DNA of 64,000 nt, taken from Bordetella parapertussis (GTDB lineage Bacteria; Pseudomonadota; Gammaproteobacteria; Burkholderiales; SG8-41). Where the stretch lies: the NCBI GenBank assembly GCA_945861275.1, contig CAMATZ010000021.1, positions 1 through 64,000 on the forward strand. Direction: 5' to 3'. The position numbers and the translations under genes are program-made. The stretch's first letter is position 1; the number at the start of each line of letters is the position of its first letter. Below the pieces are notes generated by a model. The model was not told where the DNA came from, did no database searches, and was given only the letters and a program-made list of their open reading frames with translations. Shown piece after piece: positions 26,477-39,007 of this stretch.

Positions 26477-27754
26477 ATGATGGATATCGTCCTGATAGTG
26501 TTGTTGGCCTTGGTGCTGATGGTGCTGATCGCGCTGGTGCTGGTGTATCTGCGCATGCAGGCGCAGACGCGTGTGCTGATGACGCTTTCCGCGCAATTCG
26601 ATAGCGGCCTCGAAGCCAAACACCGCGCCATGCTGGTCGATCTGCACAGCGGTCTCACACAACAGGGCGACCGGCTGGGCGGGCATCTCACGGACACCAG
26701 CGACCGGCTGCGTGGTGCGGTGGGCGCCGAGCTCAAACAAACGCGCGACACGCTGCATGCATTGCAACTCACGCTGACGCAGAATTTTGCTGCGCAGCGT
26801 GAAGTGATGAGCGAAAAGCTCGCCGAAACCACGCGCTCGCTCAATGCCAAGATCGACGAGCGGCTGGAGCAGATTTCGGGCAAGGTGAGCGAGCGCCTCG
26901 ACGAAGGTTTCAAGAAAACCAACGAAACCTTTGTTAACGTGATGACGCGGCTGGCCACCATCGACGAGGCGCAGAAAAAAATAGAAGGGCTGACCGGTAG
27001 CGTGGTCAGTCTGCAGGAACTGCTCGGCGACAAGCGTGCGCGCGGCGCGTTTGGCGAGGTTCAGCTCGAGGCGCTGGTGCGTAATGTGTTGCCGACCAGC
27101 GCGTTTGAAATGCAATGCACGCTCTCCAACGGCACGCGCGCCGACTGCGTATTGATGCTCCCGCCACCCACTGGAAAGGTCGCGGTGGATTCGAAGTTTC
27201 CGCTGGAGAACTATCACCGCATGTACGCGCCGGACACTAACGAGGTCGATTACACGCTGGCGCAAAAGCAGTTCAAGATCGATGTGAAGCGCCATGTGGA
27301 TGCGATCAGCGGCAAATACATCATCGCGGGAGAAACCGCCGATGGCGCGGTGATGTTCATTCCGGCGGAGGCGGTGTTCGCGGAGATCCACGCGCATCAC
27401 GCTGAAGTGGTCGAGTACGCCAATGCGAAACATGTGTGGATCGTGTCGCCGACCACGCTGATGGCGGTGCTCAACACCGCGCGCGCGGTGCTGAAGGATG
27501 TCGAAACACGCAACCAGATCCACGTGATCAAGGACGAGCTGGTCAAGTTGAGCCACGATTTCGCGCGCTTCGATGACCGTATGCGCAAGCTCGCCGATCA
27601 CGTGCGGCAGGCGCACGAAGACGCGCAGCAGGTGCAGATCAGCAGTAAAAAAATCTCGCAGCGCTTCGCGCAGATCGAAGGCGTTGAGCTGGAGGAAGCG
27701 CCGGTGCCGTTGCTCAAGGTTGTGGAGAGCAGGGAAATGGGTAACGACACCTAG
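26477..27754 (+). CDS. rmuC: DNA recombination protein RmuC
   Basis: RmuC limits inversions at short inverted repeats in E. coli; the RmuC domain is related to restriction-type nucleases. The 425-residue protein has an N-terminal membrane anchor (about 3-26), a long coiled coil (about 30-180) and the RmuC domain (about 190-390) with VAVDSKFPLENYHRM and the IAGETADGAVMFIPAEAVF segment. Length and order are standard. The gene begins 19 bp after ybbP on the same strand. A tail end around 27784-27815 has a small GC-rich inverted repeat (TTCCCG...CGGGAA). Confidence 0.94.
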   Translation: MMDIVLIVLLALVLMVLIALVLVYLRMQAQTRVLMTLSAQFDSGLEAKHRAMLVDLHSGLTQQGDRLGGHLTDTSDRLRGAVGAELKQTRDTLHALQLTLTQNFAAQREVMSEKLAETTRSLNAKIDERLEQISGKVSERLDEGFKKTNETFVNVMTRLATIDEAQKKIEGLTGSVVSLQELLGDKRARGAFGEVQLEALVRNVLPTSAFEMQCTLSNGTRADCVLMLPPPTGKVAVDSKFPLENYHRMYAPDTNEVDYTLAQKQFKIDVKRHVDAISGKYIIAGETADGAVMFIPAEAVFAEIHAHHAEVVEYANAKHVWIVSPTTLMAVLNTARAVLKDVETRNQIHVIKDELVKLSHDFARFDDRMRKLADHVRQAHEDAQQVQISSKKISQRFAQIEGVELEEAPVPLLKVVESREMGNDT

Positions 27755-27844
27755 CGCGCCACAGACGATGCGCCGCGCCCTTGTCATTCCCGTCTGCGCG
27801 GGAAAGACAGGCTCTCTTCAATTTCCACATGTAACTACTTGTTA

Positions 27845-28627
27845 ATGTTCGGTTTTTTTAAGAAGCGCCGGCGTGAGCGCATATTGCGTGAGGCGCACCT
27901 GGATGAAGCCGGGTGGAACCGCGCGCTATCGGATTACAGCTTTACCCGTGCGCTGAACGCCGACGAGCGCAACCGTCTGAAGCAGTGGGTGATACTGTTT
28001 CTCGCTGAAAAACCCATCAACGGCGCAGGCAAACTGCACATCGACAACGGCGCGCGGCTGGCCATCGCCATACAGGCGTGCATGCTGATCCTTAATCTCG
28101 ATCTCGACTGGTACAAGAGCTGGACCGAAGTGATTATCTATCCCGGTGAGTTCGTTGCACGCCATGAAGAAGTGGATGATGCCGGCGTGGTGCACACCAT
28201 TAACGCGCCCATGAGCGGTGAATCGTGGGAGCATGGTACCGTGGTTTTGTCGTGGGCCGATGTGCAGCAAGCGGGGCAGGCCGGGCACGATGGGGCGTAT
28301 AACGTGGTGATCCACGAGTTTGCACACCAGATCGACATGCTGAATGGCGAGGCCAACGGCTTTCCACCATTGCACGGGAATATGGTGCGTGAAGAATGGG
28401 GAAAGGCATTCAGTATGGCCTACGCGCATTTCTGCAAGCGCGTCGATGATTGGGAGGACACCGCGATCGACGAGTACGCGGCCGAAAATCCTGCCGAGTT
28501 TTTCGCCGTGATCAGCGAGGCGTTTTTTGAGACGCCGCTGACGGTGCGCAATGAATACCCCGATGTTTATGCCCAACTGGCGCTGTTTTACCGGCAGGAT
28601 CCCGCAGCGAGGATATCCACTTCGTAG
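27845..28627 (+). CDS. mtfA: M90-family zinc metallopeptidase MtfA
   Basis: In E. coli MtfA binds the Mlc repressor and has aminopeptidase activity. The 260-residue cytoplasmic protein has the zincin motif in VIHEFAHQIDMLNG (HExxH), with a downstream Glu in the ENPAEFFAVISEAFFE helix, and the family PGEFVARHEE segment. The ATG at 27845 is preferred to the TTG two codons upstream. Its TAG stop lies inside the left arm of a 25-bp inverted repeat. Confidence 0.92.
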   Translation: MFGFFKKRRRERILREAHLDEAGWNRALSDYSFTRALNADERNRLKQWVILFLAEKPINGAGKLHIDNGARLAIAIQACMLILNLDLDWYKSWTEVIIYPGEFVARHEEVDDAGVVHTINAPMSGESWEHGTVVLSWADVQQAGQAGHDGAYNVVIHEFAHQIDMLNGEANGFPPLHGNMVREEWGKAFSMAYAHFCKRVDDWEDTAIDEYAAENPAEFFAVISEAFFETPLTVRNEYPDVYAQLALFYRQDPAARISTS

Positions 28628-28691
28628 GGCGCAATCCCATTGCGCCGAATGCGTAGCGTTGACATACGGCGCAATGGGATTGCGCCCTACG
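28623..28691. repeat. Perfect 25-bp inverted repeat overlapping the mtfA stop codon
   Basis: The arms at 28623-28647 and 28667-28691 are exact reverse complements, separated by 19 bp. The left arm begins CGTAGGGCGCAATCCC and supplies the TAG stop of mtfA. The right arm recurs without change at 55044-55068 after another gene. The RNA would form a very stable hairpin that could end or protect the mtfA mRNA, but no T-run follows. Confidence 0.92.
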
Positions 28692-28781
28692 GACGTCGAA
28701 TTCAAAAGCAAGACCGGGAGTGCGCTGCATTGCGGCTGTCGTTATAGTGCAAGCGTTATCCCATGCTTAAAAGAACCGAAC

Positions 28782-29879
28782 ATGAAAACGCTAACGAGCC
28801 TCAACCAACGCGCCGCCGCCACGCTTAACGATCCGCGCTGGGCTGCCGTGGTCGCACGCGACCCCGCAGCCGACGGCAAATTCTTTTACGCCGTCAATAC
28901 CACCGGCGTGTATTGCCGCCCGTCCTGTGCGTCGCGACCGGCACGACCTGAAAACGTGCAATTTCACGCCACACGCGCGGGTGCGGAGCGCGCGGGCTTT
29001 CGTCCCTGCAAGCGCTGCAAGCCGGAGCAGCCGCCGCTGGTCGAGCGCTATGCTGCAATGGTGGTCAAGGTCTGCCGACTCATCGAGCGCGCAGAGACGA
29101 TGCCCAGTCTGGCGTCATTGGCAGCGCAAGCCGGGTTGAGCGCCCACCACTTTCACCGCGTGTTCAAGTTGGCCACGGGGTTGACGCCCAAAGGTTACGC
29201 AGCGGCGCAGCGCGCGCAACGCGTGCGCAAAGCGCTGGGTCGCGGCAGCAAGGTAACCGCAGCCATCTTCGACGCCGGCTACAACTCCAACGGGCGCTTC
29301 TACGAAAAATCCAACGCGCTGCTGGGCATGACGCCCGCAACATTTCGCGCCGGTGGTGCGAACACGGCCATACGCTTCGCCGTCGGCGAATGCACTCTTG
29401 GGGCGATACTGGTGGCCGCCAGCGAGCGCGGCGTGTGCGCGATACTCATGGGCGACGATCCCAATGCACTGGCGCGCGATTTGCAGGATCGTTTTCCGCG
29501 CGCAAACCTGATCGGCGGCGACCACAAGTTCGAGCGCATGGTAGCCAAAGTCGTGAGGTTTGTGGAAGCGCCCGCACGCGGACTGGACCTGCCGCTGGAT
29601 GTGCGTGGCACCGCGTTCCAGCAGCGGGTGTGGCAGGCGCTGCAAAAAATCCCCGCCGCGTCTACCGCGACTTACAGCGAGATCGCACAGCGCATCGGCG
29701 CGCCGAAAGCGGTTCGCGCCGTGGCCGGGGCATGTGCGGCGAATGCGCTGGCGGTGGCGATACCGTGCCACCGCGTGGTACGCAATGACGGCGGGCTGGC
29801 GGGCTATCGCTGGGGCGTTGAACGCAAGCGCGCGTTGCTCGAGCGAGAAGGCGTAAAAATGGGGTCAGACACGAAATAG
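28782..29879 (+). CDS. ada: Bifunctional DNA-methylation repair protein / transcriptional activator Ada
   Basis: Ada removes methyl groups from phosphotriesters and O6-methylguanine and then activates the adaptive response. The 365-residue protein has the zinc-binding domain with C45, C49, C76 and C79 (VYCRPSC...PCKRC; the methyl acceptor is the first Cys). An AraC-type HTH follows (about 95-185), then a C-terminal methyltransferase domain with active-site PCHRV near 330. All three parts are intact. The frame extends upstream into the inverted repeat, but the ATG at 28782 gives the usual start. Confidence 0.96.
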   Translation: MKTLTSLNQRAAATLNDPRWAAVVARDPAADGKFFYAVNTTGVYCRPSCASRPARPENVQFHATRAGAERAGFRPCKRCKPEQPPLVERYAAMVVKVCRLIERAETMPSLASLAAQAGLSAHHFHRVFKLATGLTPKGYAAAQRAQRVRKALGRGSKVTAAIFDAGYNSNGRFYEKSNALLGMTPATFRAGGANTAIRFAVGECTLGAILVAASERGVCAILMGDDPNALARDLQDRFPRANLIGGDHKFERMVAKVVRFVEAPARGLDLPLDVRGTAFQQRVWQALQKIPAASTATYSEIAQRIGAPKAVRAVAGACAANALAVAIPCHRVVRNDGGLAGYRWGVERKRALLEREGVKMGSDTK

Positions 29880-29907
29880 TTCATAACTGTCTGTTTTTAA
29901 ACGATTT

Positions 29908-30312
29908 TTAATATTTTTTATTCAGTGCCACCGTTTCATACTCGCCGGGCGAGGTGATTTCCAGCAGTTCCAGATCGTCCGAGCAGTCGAGTTCGTTGTG
30001 GGTGATGCCCGGCGGTTGCAGGCAGCAGTCGCCGGGGCCGAAGGTATGCTCGCCCTGTCCCGCGTAGGTAAATTTGATCCAGCCTTTGAGGATGTAGATC
30101 ATCTGAAAATCCAGGCGATGCTGGTGCATGCCCGTGGTGTGCAGCGCGCCGTGATCCGCGCCTTTTTTAACGCGGATCACATGCGCCCTGAATTGTCCGT
30201 GGGTTGCATTTTTGATGCCCAGATCGCGGTATTCGAGAAAGGGGCGCAGGCCCGATTCAAACTGCGCGTCCTTGACCATACTTACCGAGAATTTCATTTC
30301 TGCTGCGTCCAT
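29908..30312 (-). CDS. Cupin-domain protein
   Basis: The 134-residue single cupin barrel contains HTTGMHQHRLDFQMIYILKGWIKFTYAG (cupin motif 1 with metal-binding His residues) and FGPGDCCLQPPGITHNELD (motif 2 with the last His). Such proteins bind a metal and serve as small dioxygenases, isomerases or sensors; the reaction cannot be told. It lies 39 bp downstream of the quinone reductase gene on the same strand, so they may be cotranscribed. Confidence 0.85.
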   Translation of the reverse strand: MDAAEMKFSVSMVKDAQFESGLRPFLEYRDLGIKNATHGQFRAHVIRVKKGADHGALHTTGMHQHRLDFQMIYILKGWIKFTYAGQGEHTFGPGDCCLQPPGITHNELDCSDDLELLEITSPGEYETVALNKKY

Positions 30313-30351
30313 GGGAGTCTCCTCAATAAAAAATATTTGCTGTCGCAGGCA

Positions 30352-31275
30352 TTAACGCACCTTCAACACCAGTTTGCCGCGGAAGTGACGTCCTTCGCTG
30401 ATCTTGTGCGCAGCCGCCGCCTGCGACAGCTCAAACAGGGTGATTTCGGGCGCGCGCACCGCACCGCTGGTGGCGAGTGCTGCGATGCGCTCGAGATGCG
30501 GGCGGTCGCGGCCGACCTTGGGACGCAGCGACTGCACATCGGCGCGCGGCGATGCCGGTGCGGCCTGCCCTGCTGCGATAGACGCCGCGCGACCGCCCGC
30601 GCGCAACACCGCGAAGGAGCGTTTGGTCACGTCGCCGCCGACGGTGTCGAATACGGCGTCACAGCCGGACACCACCTTGGTGAAATCCTGCGCGTTGTAA
30701 TCGATGATCTGGTCGGCGCCGAGTTTGCGCAGGTAGTCGTGATTTTCTGCCCGCGCCGTGGTGATCACGCGCGCGCCGATGTGCTTGGCCAGTTGCACCG
30801 CGTAGCTGGCGACGCCGCCCGCGCCGCCCTGAATCAATATTGTTTCGCCGGATTTAAGTTGCAGCGTGTCTTCGATCGAGCACAGCGCGGTAAGGCCGAT
30901 CAGCGCCAGCGCCGCGCACTCCGCGTGCGACAGGCTGGCGGGCTTTTTGGCGATGATGGATGCTTTGATCGCGATTTTTTCCGCATAGGCTTGTTCCTGG
31001 CCGACATCACACACGCCAAACACGGCGTCGCCCACGGCGAAGTCTGTTACGCCGGCGCCCAGCGCGCTCACTACGCCTGAGAAATCACGCCCCGGAATGT
31101 ACGGCAAGTCGGTGATTGGCGCATAGCTCCCGGCGCGCACTTTCCAGTCGGCGCCGTTGACGCTGGCAGCGTGCACATCGACCAGCACCTGACCAGGCCC
31201 CGCAACCGGATCGGCAATATCGCCGTATTCCATCACGTCGGGCCCGCCATGTTTTCTGAAAAAGGCTGCTTTCAT
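30352..31275 (-). CDS. NADPH:quinone reductase-like zinc-independent MDR oxidoreductase
   Basis: The 307-residue medium-chain dehydrogenase/reductase starts MKAAFFRKHGGPDVMEYGDI, as in the quinone oxidoreductase branch. Its nucleotide-binding segment ILIQGGAGGVASYAVQLAKHIGARVITT ends without an acidic residue, which favours NADPH. The cysteines that hold structural and catalytic zinc in alcohol dehydrogenases are absent. It probably reduces quinones or activated enones. The downstream cupin gene is on the same strand. Confidence 0.9.
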   Translation of the reverse strand: MKAAFFRKHGGPDVMEYGDIADPVAGPGQVLVDVHAASVNGADWKVRAGSYAPITDLPYIPGRDFSGVVSALGAGVTDFAVGDAVFGVCDVGQEQAYAEKIAIKASIIAKKPASLSHAECAALALIGLTALCSIEDTLQLKSGETILIQGGAGGVASYAVQLAKHIGARVITTARAENHDYLRKLGADQIIDYNAQDFTKVVSGCDAVFDTVGGDVTKRSFAVLRAGGRAASIAAGQAAPASPRADVQSLRPKVGRDRPHLERIAALATSGAVRAPEITLFELSQAAAAHKISEGRHFRGKLVLKVR

Positions 31276-31433
31276 GTTCTCTCCAAATCAGGGTTGCTGA
31301 ATGGTGGCTATCGTAGCACGCCGGCGTTGATGCGCTTAGCCGATGGTGATTTAAGACGCAGGACGTGGCGAGGCAGGTAAAATTCGCTAGCATATTCAGC
31401 ATCAGGGACAGGGCAAACGCACAAAGGAAAATT

Positions 31434-32366
31434 ATGGCTAATGACAACAATGCTATCGACAAGCTCAAAGCGCGTTATGGCGCGCGCGGCGTGGACAATG
31501 CCGCCCGCTTGCATCCCAACGATTTCACGCAGGTGATGGCGTGGCGTGACGAAATGGATCCGCAATATACGCAGCTGCTGCTGGATTTTACCTATGGCGG
31601 CTTGATGACGCGCGGCGTGCTAACCGAGCGCGTGCGCCTGCTGGTGGTGATTGCGCAATGCGCGGCGATGGCCGAACTGGAGTATCTCGAAAGCTCGATG
31701 CGTGCCGCGCTCAATGAGGACGTAAGCGCGCGGGAAATACTGGAGATTCTGTTACAAACCACCGTCTACGTGGGGATGCCGAAGATCAATCGCGCGGCGC
31801 GCGTGTTTCACAGTGTGATCAAGGAACTGGGGCGTATGCAGGAGTTGACGCAAACACAGCCGCCGCTCGAAGGCCGCAATGACAAGCGTTCGCTGGCGGC
31901 GGAGCGCGCGACCTGGAATGTCACCGATGAACGCTTTCCCACACGCGAAGCGATGCTGGAAAAATATGGCTGGCACGGCATCAGTGCCGGTTTGCGCTTG
32001 CAGCCCACGCATCATCCCGAAGCGATCATGCGCATGGACCGCAGCGATCAGAATTTTCTCAAGTACTGGCTCGATTTCATCTACGGCGGCATGTATGTGC
32101 GCGGCGTACTCGAGGACAAGATACGCATCCTGTGCGTGGTGGGCGTATGCACGGCGCTGGATGAAATGATGCAGGGCGAAAACCATGTGCGTGCAGCGCT
32201 CGCGCTGGGCGCCACCCCGCGTGAAGTGCAGGAAGTCGCGGTGCAATCGACGCAGTACTGGGGCATGCCGCGCAGTCTGCGCACCATGGCGATACTGGAG
32301 CGCGTGTTAAGAGAGCAGGGCCGAATGGCGGAACTCACGGAGACGCAACTGCCGTTGCCGGCGTGA
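31434..32366 (+). CDS. Carboxymuconolactone decarboxylase-family protein with two CMD domains
   Basis: The 310-residue product is made of two similar halves (about 45-140 and 190-290), each with the CMD helical pattern: YGGLMTRGVLTERVRLLVVIAQCAA and YGGMYVRGVLEDKIRILCVVGVCTA. Single-domain members include AhpD-like peroxidase partners and gamma-carboxymuconolactone decarboxylase. Here the CxxC of AhpD is missing, so a thiol-peroxidase role is unlikely. AAAGGA precedes the ATG at 31434. It is an isolated gene with no aromatic-degradation partners nearby. Confidence 0.85.
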   Translation: MANDNNAIDKLKARYGARGVDNAARLHPNDFTQVMAWRDEMDPQYTQLLLDFTYGGLMTRGVLTERVRLLVVIAQCAAMAELEYLESSMRAALNEDVSAREILEILLQTTVYVGMPKINRAARVFHSVIKELGRMQELTQTQPPLEGRNDKRSLAAERATWNVTDERFPTREAMLEKYGWHGISAGLRLQPTHHPEAIMRMDRSDQNFLKYWLDFIYGGMYVRGVLEDKIRILCVVGVCTALDEMMQGENHVRAALALGATPREVQEVAVQSTQYWGMPRSLRTMAILERVLREQGRMAELTETQLPLPA

Positions 32367-32746
32367 TCCCGGCCAGCCCGAACGTAGGGGTTCGCTGCAC
32401 TCACCGCCAACCTACAATAAGAGTGGGTTAGCGTCAGCCCGGTAGGTTGGGCTGGTAAGCCCAACGTCAGCGGTGCATCAGAACGACAGCTGCCGAAGTC
32501 GAATTGTTTTCCAATTACGGCGGAAACGAAACATCAAATCGACTCCGCTACAAATGGCGCTATCTTAAGCCGGCGCCTATAGGGGAAAACAACCACTCCG
32601 TCATTCTGGCGAACGCCAGAATGACGGGTTGGAATTTTTGCGTTGTCCTACCCGTAGCTAACGCGTTAAAATAGTGCCATTCGACTCCGTTACCTGTCGT
32701 TCGGGAGTCACGCCCGTACCGCGTCAAGCCGTTGCAAACAACCACA
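32367..32746. repeat. Gene-free interval with two strong inverted repeats
   Basis: No gene is supported here. It holds a hairpin TTGGGCT-GGTA-AGCCCAA (32447-32464) of the common GTAGGTTGGGCT intergenic type, and a perfect 14-bp palindrome pair around CATTCTGGCG-AA-CGCCAGAATG (32598-32627). The second is followed on the plus strand by a short AT-rich run and may end the CMD transcript. Nothing promoter-like stands out. Confidence 0.75.
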
Positions 32747-33610
32747 CTACTGCATTGCTCCCGCGGTGATCACCGTCGTGCGGTGCATCAGCCGCGGCAG
32801 CGACGCAGGGTAGTCGAACGTTGCCTTGTGTTGTGTTGAGCAGTCGTCCCACATCACCAGGTCATGCTGGCGCCAGTTGTGCAGATAGGTGAATTCCAGT
32901 TTCACGCAGTGCGCGATAAGTTCTGCGATCAGGTCGCGGCTTTCGTCTTCGGGAACACCGAGGATACGCGCGGTATAACCTTCAGTGATGTAAAGGCATT
33001 TGCGGCCGTTCACCGGATGCACGCGCACCAGTGGATGGATGGCTTGCGGATCGGCTTTCACGGCTGCGTTGTAATCCTTTTTGATGCCCGACGCCACGGT
33101 CTTGGTGAGGCGGTGCAGGATGCTGTGCACAGCCTGCAGGCCGTCGAGGCGTTGTTTCATGGACTGGGGCAGCGCCTGGTACGCGGCGGACACACTGGCG
33201 AAATTTGTGTCGCCGAGTATGCGGCCGTTTTGCTCGGGGACTTCGAGTGCACGCAGCGCGGAGATGGCATGCGGGTTGGCGAGATAGGCGCCATCGGTAT
33301 GCCAGAAGATACCCGCATCGTAGCTGCCGATATACTGCCCTTCCTTCTTGATGTTGGAGATGACGAACATCTCGGGGTGATCGACGTGCAGTTGGCTGGT
33401 CAATTTTAATTTGCGCAGTTCGCCGAAGCGCGCGCTGAAGCGGATGTGATCCTCGTCGCTAAGCGCCTGGCCGCGAAAGTAGAGAACTTCGTGCTGATAA
33501 AACGCTGTGCGGATCTGCGTAAATGCCGCATCATCGAGCGGGCGCGTCAGATCAGCGCCGATGATTTCCGCGCCGAGCGCGGCGCCGGTGGGTTTGACTT
33601 GGATGGGCAT
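32747..33610 (-). CDS. TauD/TfdA-family Fe(II)/2-oxoglutarate dioxygenase
   Basis: The 287-residue product contains the HxD iron ligands in FWHTDGAY and the distal His in HKATFDYP, with the 2-oxoglutarate-binding Arg in LMHRTTV. RVHPVNGRKCLYI is a conserved core strand. Family members oxidise taurine, alkylsulfates, 2,4-D and related acids; the substrate here is unknown. It is divergent from a Bug-type receptor gene 163 bp away, so the receptor may serve the same substrate. Confidence 0.9.
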   Translation of the reverse strand: MPIQVKPTGAALGAEIIGADLTRPLDDAAFTQIRTAFYQHEVLYFRGQALSDEDHIRFSARFGELRKLKLTSQLHVDHPEMFVISNIKKEGQYIGSYDAGIFWHTDGAYLANPHAISALRALEVPEQNGRILGDTNFASVSAAYQALPQSMKQRLDGLQAVHSILHRLTKTVASGIKKDYNAAVKADPQAIHPLVRVHPVNGRKCLYITEGYTARILGVPEDESRDLIAELIAHCVKLEFTYLHNWRQHDLVMWDDCSTQHKATFDYPASLPRLMHRTTVITAGAMQ

Positions 33611-33773
33611 GGGATTTTCCTTTTGCGCGCGCGGGGCGATGGTGGTTTTTATCCAGCATATAGCGGCAACGGTAGCCAGCTGTCAATCGCGTTTCCAGCT
33701 GGCGAGATAGCAGCGGCCTGCGCGACGATCTGCTACGATGAATGTTAATGAATCAGGTTATTGGAGGATGAGC

Positions 33774-34772
33774 ATGGATCACGGTATCCGATGGTGGGCG
33801 ATTGCCGCTGGTTGCACGCTGGCCAGTGGCGGCGCATGGGCGCAGACGCGCGCAGCGCCGGCAGATGCCGCGAAGTATCCATCGCGTCTGGTGCGGCTGC
33901 TGGTTGGCTATTCGCCAGGCGGCGCGGTGGACGTGTCGGCGCGGCTGATTGCGCAACGCATGACTGAGGCGCTGGGTCAATCGACCATCGTCGAAAACCG
34001 TCCGGGCGCTGACGGCAATGTGGCCAGCGACTTGGTGGCTAAATCAGCGCCCGATGGCCATACGCTGGCGTACGTGAGTGCAGGCCACACCATGAATCCG
34101 GCGTTGCATCCGAAGTCGCTGCCGTATCACCCGTTGCGGGACTTCGCGCCGGTGTCGATGGTGGCAACCGGCGCGCAGACCCTGGTGGTGAATCCGTCGC
34201 TGCCGGTGCGTAATGTCAAGGATTTGGTGGCGCTGGCGCGGGCAAGACCGGGCCAGATCAACTTTGCATCGTCGGGTGCGGGCGGCCCCATGCATTTGTC
34301 GAGCGAATTGCTGAAATCCATGGCAGGCATAGACATTGTGCATGTGCCATACAAGGGCGGCGGGCCCGCGCTGAATGATGTGATCGGCGGCCAGATCGAG
34401 ATGACGTTTGTCGGCACGCCGGCGAGCATGCCGCACATCCGCTCGGGCCGCTTGCGCATACTCGCCGTGTCAACGGCCAAACGCGTGGCCGCGCTGCCCG
34501 AGGTGCCCACCGTGGCGGAATCAGGTTACCCCGGCTTCGAGGTCGGCGCCTCGTATTCCGTGCTCGCGCCGGCGGGCACACCTGCAGTCATAGTCGGCCG
34601 GCTGAGCAGCGAACTGGCCAGGATCGCCGGCCTGCGCGAAATACGCGAACGGCTGACCGGACTTGGCCTTGAAATGGTGGGGGGCACGCCGGAACACCTT
34701 GCAGAATTCATGAAGGCCGATCTCGCCAAGTGGAGCAAACTGGTGCAAAGCATAGGGCTTAAGACGGATTGA
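33774..34772 (+). CDS. Bug/TctC-family periplasmic solute receptor
   Basis: The 332-residue protein has a signal peptide (cleavage near GAWAQ). It carries the Bug signatures YPSRLVRLLVGYSPGGAVDVSARLIA and FASSGAGGPMHLSSELLKSMAGIDIVHVPYKGGGPALNDVIGGQ. The start at 33774 has GGAGG 6 bp upstream. These receptors are greatly expanded in Burkholderiales and often lack a linked TctAB transporter, as here. They bind carboxylates and aromatic or nicotinate-like acids. A ligand cannot be assigned. Confidence 0.92.
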   Translation: MDHGIRWWAIAAGCTLASGGAWAQTRAAPADAAKYPSRLVRLLVGYSPGGAVDVSARLIAQRMTEALGQSTIVENRPGADGNVASDLVAKSAPDGHTLAYVSAGHTMNPALHPKSLPYHPLRDFAPVSMVATGAQTLVVNPSLPVRNVKDLVALARARPGQINFASSGAGGPMHLSSELLKSMAGIDIVHVPYKGGGPALNDVIGGQIEMTFVGTPASMPHIRSGRLRILAVSTAKRVAALPEVPTVAESGYPGFEVGASYSVLAPAGTPAVIVGRLSSELARIAGLREIRERLTGLGLEMVGGTPEHLAEFMKADLAKWSKLVQSIGLKTD

Positions 34773-34790
34773 TGACGGCGTTAATTTTTT

Positions 34791-36508
<1,718 letters not shown>

Positions 36509-36510
36509 CC

Positions 36511-37350
36511 ATGAAATTGTGCGGATACGATGTGGGTCTCGACAAACCGCTGTTTCTGATCGCCGGGCCGTGCGTGGTTGAGTCGCGCCAGCTTGCGATG
36601 GATGTCGCCGGAACGCTGAAATCAATTTGCGAAGAAGTTGGTGTCCCTTTCATTTTCAAGGCCTCTTACGATAAGGCCAATCGCAGTTCGATCAAGTCTT
36701 TTCGCGGCCTGGGCATGGACAAGGGACTGGAGATTCTCGGCGACGTGCGCAGGCAAATCGGCGTTCCGGTGCTGACCGACGTGCATGACATCGGCGATAT
36801 CAGCGCCGCGGCGTCGGTGGTCGATGTGTTGCAAACGCCAGCGTTTCTATGCCGGCAAACTGATTTTATTTGTGCGGTGGCGAGCGCCGGCAAGGCGGTG
36901 AATATCAAGAAGGGGCAATTCCTGGCGCCCGCGGACATGAAAAACGTGGTGGATAAAGCGCGCAGCGCTAGCAACGCCGACAACATTCTGGTATGCGAAC
37001 GCGGCGCCACGTTTGGTTACAACAATCTCATTTCCGATATGCGTTCGCTGATGGTGATGCGCGACACCGGTTGCCCGGTGGTGTTTGACGCCACCCACTC
37101 GGTGCAGTTGCCGGGCGGACAGGGTCATGCCAGTGGCGGTGAGCGCAAATTCGTGCCGGTGCTCGCGCGCGCGGCGGTGGCGGCGGGCATCGCGGGTGTG
37201 TTCATGGAAACGCATCCGAATCCTGAACAGGCACTGTCCGATGGCCCCAACGCGTGGCCGTTGCAGCACATGAAAGCCTTGTTGCAAACGCTGAAACAAC
37301 TGGATACGCTGGCCAAGCAGGCGGGCTTTGCGGAAAACCTGGTTGTATAA
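36511..37350 (+). CDS. kdsA: 3-deoxy-D-manno-octulosonate 8-phosphate synthase
   Basis: It condenses phosphoenolpyruvate and arabinose 5-phosphate for Kdo, the inner sugar of lipopolysaccharide, so the organism is Gram-negative. The 279-residue barrel has [40 protein letters not shown] and [11 protein letters not shown]. The fourth-strand segment [25 protein letters not shown] is conserved. The metal-site Cys of metal-dependent KdsA is replaced by Asn in LIAGPCVV context only if aligned, so metal dependence is left open. Operon partner of pyrG and eno. Confidence 0.96.
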   Translation: MKLCGYDVGLDKPLFLIAGPCVVESRQLAMDVAGTLKSICEEVGVPFIFKASYDKANRSSIKSFRGLGMDKGLEILGDVRRQIGVPVLTDVHDIGDISAAASVVDVLQTPAFLCRQTDFICAVASAGKAVNIKKGQFLAPADMKNVVDKARSASNADNILVCERGATFGYNNLISDMRSLMVMRDTGCPVVFDATHSVQLPGGQGHASGGERKFVPVLARAAVAAGIAGVFMETHPNPEQALSDGPNAWPLQHMKALLQTLKQLDTLAKQAGFAENLVV

Positions 37351-37354
37351 ATAG

Positions 37355-38662
<1,308 letters not shown>

Positions 38663-38671
38663 TTGCCGCTC

Positions 38672-38998
38672 ATGAAGGCACTCAGCCTGGCACTGTTGGC
38701 GCTGATCGTGCTGGTGCAGTATCCGCTGTGGCTGGGCAAAGGCAGTTGGATGCGGGTGTGGGAAGTTGACCGGCAGATCGAATCGCAGCGGGAAAAAAAT
38801 ACCGCATTGCAAGTGCGTAATAACATCATGGAAGCCGAAGTGCGCGATCTGAAGCAGGGTCTGGAAGCGATTGAAGAACGCGCGCGCAGCGAATTGGGCA
38901 TGATTAAACAGGACGAGATATTTTTTCAGTTACTGGAGCCGGGGCAGAGTGTGCCGCCGGCCCCCGCAGCGCCTGCGGCCAAGGCCGCGGCTAAATAA
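38672..38998 (+). CDS. ftsB: Cell-division protein FtsB
   Basis: FtsB is a bitopic protein that joins FtsL and FtsQ in the divisome. The 108-residue product has one membrane span (about 4-20) and a coiled coil (about 30-65, RQIESQREKNTALQVRNNIMEAEV). The family end RARSELGMIKQDEIFFQ is present, followed by an Ala/Pro-rich tail. It starts 9 bp after eno, the normal linkage. Confidence 0.95.
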   Translation: MKALSLALLALIVLVQYPLWLGKGSWMRVWEVDRQIESQREKNTALQVRNNIMEAEVRDLKQGLEAIEERARSELGMIKQDEIFFQLLEPGQSVPPAPAAPAAKAAAK

Positions 38999-39007
38999 CC
39001 CTACATC

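Noticed and set aside
26333..27787. 484-codon minus-strand frame
   Set aside because: It is antisense to rmuC; the His/Arg-rich composition is typical of a shadow frame.
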